Position numbers and translations under genes: made by a program | Assembly (NCBI GenBank): GCA_020444775.1 | Contig: JAGRHX010001131.1 | Span: forward strand, 1 to 9,392 | Source: Gammaproteobacteria bacterium | Lineage (GTDB): Bacteria; Pseudomonadota; Gammaproteobacteria; HK1 | Length of the DNA: 9,392 bases | Reading direction: 5' to 3' | Notes under the pieces: model-generated | The model's database searches: none | Told to the model about the DNA's origin: nothing | The model's input: the letters and a program-made list of their open reading frames with translations, nothing else | Part shown: piece by piece, positions 5,422-9,392 of the stretch | Position numbering within the stretch: the stretch's first letter is position 1 | Layout: every line of letters starts with the position of its first letter

Positions 5422-6210
5422 GTGAAACCCAATCCGATTCGCCAGAAGCTCGACGCAGGCGTACCCACCATCGGCACCCGCATTCACAGCCCGTGGCCTG
5501 CCGTCATCGAGCTCATCGGCCACACAGGGCTGTACGACTATGTCGAGTTCGTCGCCGAGTACGGCACCTTCGATCTTCACGATCTGGACAACATGTGCCG
5601 CGCCGCTGAGCTCTACGGCCTGGGCATGATGTTCAAGATCGACCGCGCCAATCAGCACTACCTGTCGCAGCGCGCTCTGGGCTCGGGCTTCGGCGCCGTG
5701 CTGTTCACCGACTGCAGGACCGGTGAGGACGCGCAGATGTGTGTCCGCATTGCCAAGCCTGATACCCCTGAGGACAATGGGCTGTACAGCGTGTACACGC
5801 GTCGCAACACCTATATGGGCTATGGTGGCGGACCCGAATACGTGCAGGCCATGCGCGAGAGCGTCGTCGCGCTGATGATCGAGAAGAAGGAGGCGGTCGA
5901 GAATCTCGAGCAGATTCTCGCCGTGAAGGGTGTGGACATGGTTCAGTGGGGACCGGCCGACTACTCCATGAACGTCGGCCTGGCTGGCAAACGTTCCGAT
6001 CCGGCCGTGCTCGATGCGAAGAAGCAGGTCTTCAAGACCGCCCTCGAGATGGGTGTGCAGCCGCGCGCCGAGATCATGTCACCTGACGAGGCGAAGGCGT
6101 ATCTGGACATGGGCGTTCGCCATTTCAACATGGGCGTCGACATCTCGATCCTGCACGGCTGGTGGCGTTCCAACGGCGACGCGCTGCGCAAGGCGGTCGA
6201 GGGTAGCTGA
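5422..6210 (+). CDS. HpcH/HpaI aldolase/citrate lyase family protein
   Basis: This 262-residue TIM-barrel protein belongs to the class II pyruvate aldolases (HpcH/HpaI family), which cleave 2-keto-3-deoxy or 4-hydroxy-2-oxo acids using a divalent metal. The start is GTG 5422 behind GAGGAGGAG. Residues matching the metal ligands are present: E154 in ALMIEKKEAVENLEQI and D180 in QWGPADYS; AEIMSPDEA and GVRHFNMGVDISIL close the barrel. The usual HpaI histidine region (DxEHG) reads VAEYG here (Tyr47), and the usual catalytic Arg of the VR(I/P) strand is Lys72 in FKIDR. These changes match a divergent subfamily I recall as having YVEFVAEY and YMGYGG blocks, so true aldolase activity is uncertain. 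Family length is about 250-260, so the gene is complete. It lies just downstream of the oxidoreductase remnant and may once have shared a sugar-acid or keto-acid operon with it. It converges with the hydratase gene. Confidence 0.88.
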   Translation: MKPNPIRQKLDAGVPTIGTRIHSPWPAVIELIGHTGLYDYVEFVAEYGTFDLHDLDNMCRAAELYGLGMMFKIDRANQHYLSQRALGSGFGAVLFTDCRTGEDAQMCVRIAKPDTPEDNGLYSVYTRRNTYMGYGGGPEYVQAMRESVVALMIEKKEAVENLEQILAVKGVDMVQWGPADYSMNVGLAGKRSDPAVLDAKKQVFKTALEMGVQPRAEIMSPDEAKAYLDMGVRHFNMGVDISILHGWWRSNGDALRKAVEGS

Positions 6211-6249
6211 GCGGGCGCGCCGAGCATGAATCCGCGCCCATGATGCCTG

Positions 6250-6281
6250 CGAGGACAAGACATGGTATGGACTCGTCCTCG
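6250..6281. terminator. Weak hairpin between convergent aldolase and hydratase genes
   Basis: CGAGGAC (6250-6256) pairs with GTCCTCG (6275-6281) around an 18-base loop, 39 bases after the aldolase stop. The stem is short, the loop long and no T-run follows, so this is only a candidate. Confidence 0.25.
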
Positions 6282-6354
6282 TCGGCACCAGTCGGTCGCA
6301 AGCTCCACGGGCTGAAAGGCACCTTCGGGAAGCACCAGGCGCAACAGGCGACGC

Positions 6355-7149
6355 TCAGCGACCTTGATATCGGGGTGCGCGCTTTTCGCTGAAGGCGCGT
6401 GGCCCTTCCCTGGCGTCCTCGGTCTGGCCGACGATCCAGCGCAGCGCGCCACCCAGCCGCATCGCTTCGTCGAAGCCTCCAGACATAGCCGCCTGAGCTA
6501 CCTCCTTGGCGGCACGCACGGCAAGTGGCGCATGACCGGCGATGCGTTGCGCGAGCGCCATGGCGCTCGCCTGCAACGCATCGACCGGCACGACCCGGCT
6601 GACGATGCCGACCCGCAGCGCGGTCTCGGCGTCAATTCGATCTCCGGTGAGAATCAGCTCCATCGCCATCGATTGTGGAATGCTGCGCGCGAGGCGTTGC
6701 GGACCACCACCACCGGGAAAGAAGCCATGGGCAATCTCGGGTAGCCCGAATTGCGCTCGGCTGGTGCAGATGCGGATGTCACAGGTGAGCGCAAGCTCCA
6801 TGCCCCCGGCGAGGCAATAGCCGTCGATGGCGGCGATGAGCGGCTTTTCGATGGTCATGGTCGACCAGCGACTCGAGGGGTCCGCCTCGATCACCGAGGC
6901 CGGCGAGCTGTCGTCACGGCGTGCGCCGCCACCCGCAGCACGTTCCTTCAAGTCCGCGCCTGCGCTGAAGCTGCCGCCCGCGCCGGTGATGACGATTGCA
7001 CGCACGGCACTGTCATCACGGACGCGATGCAGCGCATCCATCAGCGCCTGCCCCATCGCCTGATTGATGGCATTGCGTTGCGTGGGACGGTTCAGGGTGA
7101 TTACCGCAACGCTCCCCTCGACCTCGAACAACAACGGCTCGTCGCTCAC
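6355..7149 (-). CDS. Enoyl-CoA hydratase/isomerase (crotonase) family protein
   Basis: The 264-residue product is a complete crotonase-fold enzyme. The family hydrates or isomerises enoyl-CoA thioesters in fatty-acid, amino-acid or aromatic degradation in the cytoplasm. Oxyanion-hole segments are present: FSAGADLK (61-68) and LAGGMELALTCD (113-124). Both acidic residues of true hydratases are kept: E138 in LPEIAHG and E164 in SMAMELILTGDR. The C-terminus EGPRAFSEKRAPRYQ matches the usual ending. Hydration is therefore more likely than a glutamate-lacking variant activity, but the acyl substrate is unknown. The start is GTG 7149, seven bases after AGGAG. An ATG at 7151 overlaps it but is followed at once by TGA. 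A 43-base segment (6977-7019) has a near copy at 4965-5007. Confidence 0.95.
   Translation of the reverse strand: MSDEPLLFEVEGSVAVITLNRPTQRNAINQAMGQALMDALHRVRDDSAVRAIVITGAGGSFSAGADLKERAAGGGARRDDSSPASVIEADPSSRWSTMTIEKPLIAAIDGYCLAGGMELALTCDIRICTSRAQFGLPEIAHGFFPGGGGPQRLARSIPQSMAMELILTGDRIDAETALRVGIVSRVVPVDALQASAMALAQRIAGHAPLAVRAAKEVAQAAMSGGFDEAMRLGGALRWIVGQTEDAREGPRAFSEKRAPRYQGR
6977..7019. repeat. 43-base segment of the hydratase gene with a near copy at 4965-5007
   Basis: This stretch encodes DDSAVRAIVITGAGG on the minus strand and matches the block at 4965-5007 at 41 of 43 positions in direct orientation, about 2.0 kb away. Recombination between the copies would delete the oxidoreductase remnant and aldolase gene and truncate the hydratase. 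Confidence 0.85.
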
Positions 7150-7714
7150 ATTGCGTCTCCTGTCTGCGTGCGTAGGTAGTCAAAGTGAGATGAGCGCAGG
7201 TCCACTCGGCAGTCGTGCCGCAGTGCCGACCCAGCCTGCACGGCGAGCCTATATGACGAGCGGTAGACGTGTCCACGCGCGCCAACGAGAGGACCGGGCG
7301 GCCAGGCCGACCTCGCGCCAGGCGCCCGTGAGAGCATGCCGACATCGCGGTCACTGAGACCGGTCGCGACAGCCCAGCGCCCAACTCAACAGATAGCCCA
7401 CAGCAACCGTGTACCGCGGTCAACGCTCGAACTCACGACAGTGCCGAGTCCGAGCACTTGATCCAATCGGCTCGAGACGTTTGATTCGGGCAGCGCTTGC
7501 GCCGCCGGTAGCCGGACGCTGATGTTCATGGTGGCATCGACCCGAGACTGCGCGGTGACCGCCCTGCCTGCCCGAGCTGTCAGAACGCCTCGCATATCGA
7601 CATTCATCGAGTGGGCAACCGGCGGAAGGTGCGGATACGCTGGAAGCCATCTCTGCGCTGGACACTGCCTTCGCCGAGCTGCCGGGCGCCTGGCAGCATA
7701 AAGGCCTGTTACAC
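7150..7714. other. Region without a convincing gene
   Basis: Apart from the candidate hydratase promoter I see no supported gene here. The minus-strand frame 7386-7607 (73 codons) has no recognisable features. On the plus strand the frame of the gene starting at 7715 stays open back to a TGA at 7557-7559. Codons from about 7643 already have coding-like GC bias (EAISALDTAFAELPGAW), so the 5' end of that gene probably extends into this region without an intact start. Confidence 0.5.
7248..7275 (-). promoter_or_regulatory. Candidate promoter for the enoyl-CoA hydratase gene
   Basis: On the minus strand TGGACA (7275-7270, 5 of 6) and TATAGG (7253-7248, 4 of 6) are 16 bases apart. Transcription would start near 7240, giving a leader of about 90 bases. 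Confidence 0.35.
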
Positions 7715-8141
7715 ATGCTTGCCGCGGACATCACCGCGGATGTGCCGCGACCGCTGGCAGACTGGTTTGAGGGCTTCGTGCCGATGAAGCAGCACACGCT
7801 GATCCGCTTCGGGCTCTGGCACGAGATTCTGGGCCAACCACTTCCAGAAGATCATGAGTTGTTCGCGGTCATGACCGCGATGATGCGCTACTCGCGCATG
7901 GTGGCGCTCGCCGACAAGCGCGAGCTCACGGCGGCAGAAGCGGAACGCGACCAATTTCACCAGGCCCTCGACCGGGTGCAGGAGAACCGGATGCCATTCA
8001 ACAACACCTGTCAACAACACCTGTCGCGATATCCTCGGCGTGGCGGAGCAGATGCTGCTTGGCGTGTTCGAGTATCACAAAGGCAGTCAGGACGTGCCCA
8101 TCCGCGCCTCCTGCTCGTGCCGGGGGCGCGCCGCTGCTTGA
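7715..8141 (+). pseudogene. Unrecognised gene frameshifted by a 13-base tandem duplication
   Basis: From ATG 7715 the frame encodes a plausible soluble protein (WFEGFVPMKQHTLIRFG, LPEDHELFAVMTAMMRYSRM, LTAAEAERDQFHQALDRVQ) up to MPFNNTC at 8011. There a 13-base tandem duplication (7999-8024) shifts the frame and the rest reads as Arg-rich shadow sequence. Removing one copy restores RDILGVAEQMLLGVFEYHKG followed by SQDVPIRASCSC to a TGA at 8139-8141, giving about 137 residues. Coding-like sequence also extends upstream of 7715 (EAISALDTAFAELPGAW) without a start codon, and ATG 7715 has no clear ribosome binding site, so the 5' end may be damaged too. I do not recognise the family. An alternative is that the shifted frame is used, ending at 8362, but that tail looks non-coding. 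Confidence 0.6.
7999..8024. repeat. 13-base perfect tandem duplication
   Basis: CAACAACACCTGT occurs twice in direct succession (7999-8011, 8012-8024). Thirteen is not a multiple of three, so the extra copy shifts the reading frame of the gene around it. Confidence 0.9.
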
Positions 8142-8170
8142 ATCGTGGGCTTTTGAAGGACCGCGCGAAA

Positions 8171-8215
8171 GGTCCCGTAGCGGACGGCGACCTGAGGATG
8201 CCGTCCGCCGGGACC
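8171..8215. terminator. Large two-part stem-loop upstream of the radical SAM gene
   Basis: The outer arm GGTCCC (8171-8176) pairs with GGGACC (8210-8215) and the inner arm GCGGACGGC (8180-8188) with GCCGTCCGC (8200-8208). A small interior loop (GTA against C) lies between the arms, with an 11-base apical loop. That is 15 base pairs, nearly all GC. It lies 29 bases after the stop of the broken gene and 186 bases before the next start. No T-run follows on the plus strand. It may be an atypical terminator or another structured element. Confidence 0.4.
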
Positions 8216-8401
8216 GGGATGGCCCGGGCCCGCGTCGATGTGAGCCACCTGGCACTGGTCCCCATCCGTCACCATTGCCGCCGGTCGGCTGGAGAGGTCT
8301 TGGCCTCGTCCGTGTGCCACGCTATGCGGAATGTGTGGGCACCCGCAGACCTGCTGCACTAGTATTCGGGGACCGAGACGATCGATCGACGGAGGGCAGG
8401 G

Positions 8402-9392
8402 ATGAGCAATAGCGCGCCGCAGAGCAACAGTGACAGTGACAGCGCCGGGCCGAGTGGCAAGCGCGTATTTCGCATCGAGCTGATCAAGCCGTCGCATTAC
8501 GACGACGACGGCTATGTGATCCAGTGGATCCGCTCATACATTCCATCCAACTCACTGTCGAGTGTATACGGTCTGACTCGAGCGTGCGTAGATAGCGGAG
8601 CGCTCGGTGACGGCGTGGCGGTGGAAGTCCGCGCCTACGATGAAACCAACACGGTGCTGCCCATTCGCGACATCGTCCGCCGGCTCAAGCGCAACGGTGG
8701 CCAGTCGCTGGTATGCATGATTGGGGTCCAGAGCAACCAGTTTCCACGTGCGATGGACATTGCGCGGGAGTTTCGAAACGAGGGAATCCAGGTCGCGATC
8801 GGCGGTTTTCATGTCAGCGGCTGCATCGCCATGCTACCGTCGTTGCCGGCGGACATACAGGCGGCCCTGGACATGGGCGTGAGCTTGTTCGCCGGTGAGG
8901 CCGAAGGTCGACTGCAACAGGTCTATCGCGACGCCATGCGTGGCGAGCTTGCGCCCATCTACAACTACATGCACGACCTGCCGGAGATGACGGACCAGCC
9001 GACCCCGTATCTGCCGGCGGATCTGATCCGCAAATATGGCTCGTCGCGGGGGTGCTTCGATGCCGGTCGCGGTTGCCCGTTCACGTGCAGCTTTTGCACC
9101 ATCATCAACGTGCAGGGTCGGAAATCACGTTACCGCGGTCCGGACGATGTCGAACGTCTGATCCGCGAGCATGCCGCCGAGGGCGTCAAGCGCTTCTTCA
9201 TCACCGACGACAACTTCGCTCGCAACAAGAACTGGGAGCCGATCTTCGATCGCATCATCGAGCTCAAGGAACAGCATGGTTTCAAGGTCAGCTTCCTGAT
9301 CCAGGTCGACACCTTGTGTCACAAGATCCCGAACTTTGTCGAGAAGGCGGCAAGGGCTGGCTGCAAGCAGGTGTTCATCGGCCTGGAGAACA
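8402..9392 (+). CDS. B12-binding-domain radical SAM protein, 3' part outside window
   Basis: The 330 visible codons form the N-terminal part of a radical SAM enzyme. ATG 8402 follows GGAGGG five bases upstream. Residues 1-19 are a Ser/Asp-rich tail (NSDSDS). Residues about 50-185 look like a cobalamin-binding-type Rossmann domain (SLVCMIGVQ, VAIGGFHVSG, SLFAGEAEG), though the DxHxxG cobalamin-ligand motif is not evident. Then RGCPFTCSFCT carries the [4Fe-4S]-binding C225-x3-C229-x2-C232, and FFITDDNFARN and VFIGLEN match strands of the SAM barrel. Such enzymes generate a 5'-deoxyadenosyl radical, and the B12 class often does methylation or ring chemistry. The product cannot be told from this part. 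No cotranscribed neighbour is visible. Confidence 0.9.
   Translation, partial: MSNSAPQSNSDSDSAGPSGKRVFRIELIKPSHYDDDGYVIQWIRSYIPSNSLSSVYGLTRACVDSGALGDGVAVEVRAYDETNTVLPIRDIVRRLKRNGGQSLVCMIGVQSNQFPRAMDIAREFRNEGIQVAIGGFHVSGCIAMLPSLPADIQAALDMGVSLFAGEAEGRLQQVYRDAMRGELAPIYNYMHDLPEMTDQPTPYLPADLIRKYGSSRGCFDAGRGCPFTCSFCTIINVQGRKSRYRGPDDVERLIREHAAEGVKRFFITDDNFARNKNWEPIFDRIIELKEQHGFKVSFLIQVDTLCHKIPNFVEKAARAGCKQVFIGLEN

Noticed and set aside
5961..6452. 163-codon minus-strand frame over the end of the aldolase and the hydratase
   Set aside because: It overlaps two real genes, has no ribosome binding site and no recognisable domain.
7420..8020. Minus-strand frames of 125 and 103 codons opposite the broken gene
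   Set aside because: The plus-strand frame has better codon bias and protein-like composition; the minus frames are Ser/Cys- or His/Arg-rich shadows.
8300..8328. TTGGCC-17-TATGCG as a promoter for the radical SAM gene
   Set aside because: Only 4 of 6 and 3 of 6 matches; too weak to list in GC-rich DNA.
8429..8443. GTGACA/AGTGAC short repeats at the start of the radical SAM gene
   Set aside because: They simply encode the Ser/Asp-rich N-terminal tail and are too few for a meaningful repeat element.

Overview
The window is GC-rich DNA with strongly GC-biased third codon positions, strong Shine-Dalgarno sequences and GTG starts on some genes. The gene families present (a gammaproteobacterial-looking MscL, a PilZ protein, a YghX-like dienelactone hydrolase, a Tat signal) suggest a proteobacterium, most likely a high-GC gammaproteobacterium. 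This is inference; there is no rRNA, tRNA or other marker gene here. I saw no tRNA, rRNA, CRISPR array, transposase or phage gene.

Layout, left to right. The left edge cuts a minus-strand, Tat-exported dienelactone hydrolase family gene (1-542). A 621-base divergent region with several inverted and direct repeats separates it from mscL (1164-1568, +), which is followed by a strong hairpin. A PilZ-domain gene with an unassigned C-terminal half (1826-2857, +) has a good candidate promoter and is followed in the same direction by a PuuE-like polysaccharide deacetylase gene (2963-3871, +). That gene converges on a minus-strand gene for a secreted collagen-like protein (4083-4721), with two hairpins between the stops.

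From 4722 to 5421 the DNA is a mosaic. It holds a possible 41-residue Cys-rich ORF, a 43-base block nearly identical to part of the enoyl-CoA hydratase gene further right, and a frameshifted, end-truncated remnant of a Gfo/Idh/MocA oxidoreductase. Then come an HpcH/HpaI-type aldolase (5422-6210, +) and a converging enoyl-CoA hydratase (6355-7149, -). The stretch 7150-7714 has no convincing gene. At 7715-8141 lies an unrecognised gene broken by a 13-base tandem duplication. A large compound stem-loop (8171-8215) precedes a cobalamin-binding-type radical SAM gene (8402 to the right edge, incomplete).

The intact enzymes (hydrolase, deacetylase, aldolase, hydratase) fit general catabolism of carbonyl and acyl substrates but do not form an obvious single pathway or operon. 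Most are single transcription units in alternating directions, and the pseudogenes and repeat-marked junctions point to an accessory, rearranging region. I find no convincing undescribed multi-gene system. The points most worth a second look are the mosaic at 4824-5383, the slippage-broken gene at 7715-8141, and the radical SAM gene, whose substrate cannot be told because it runs out of the window.
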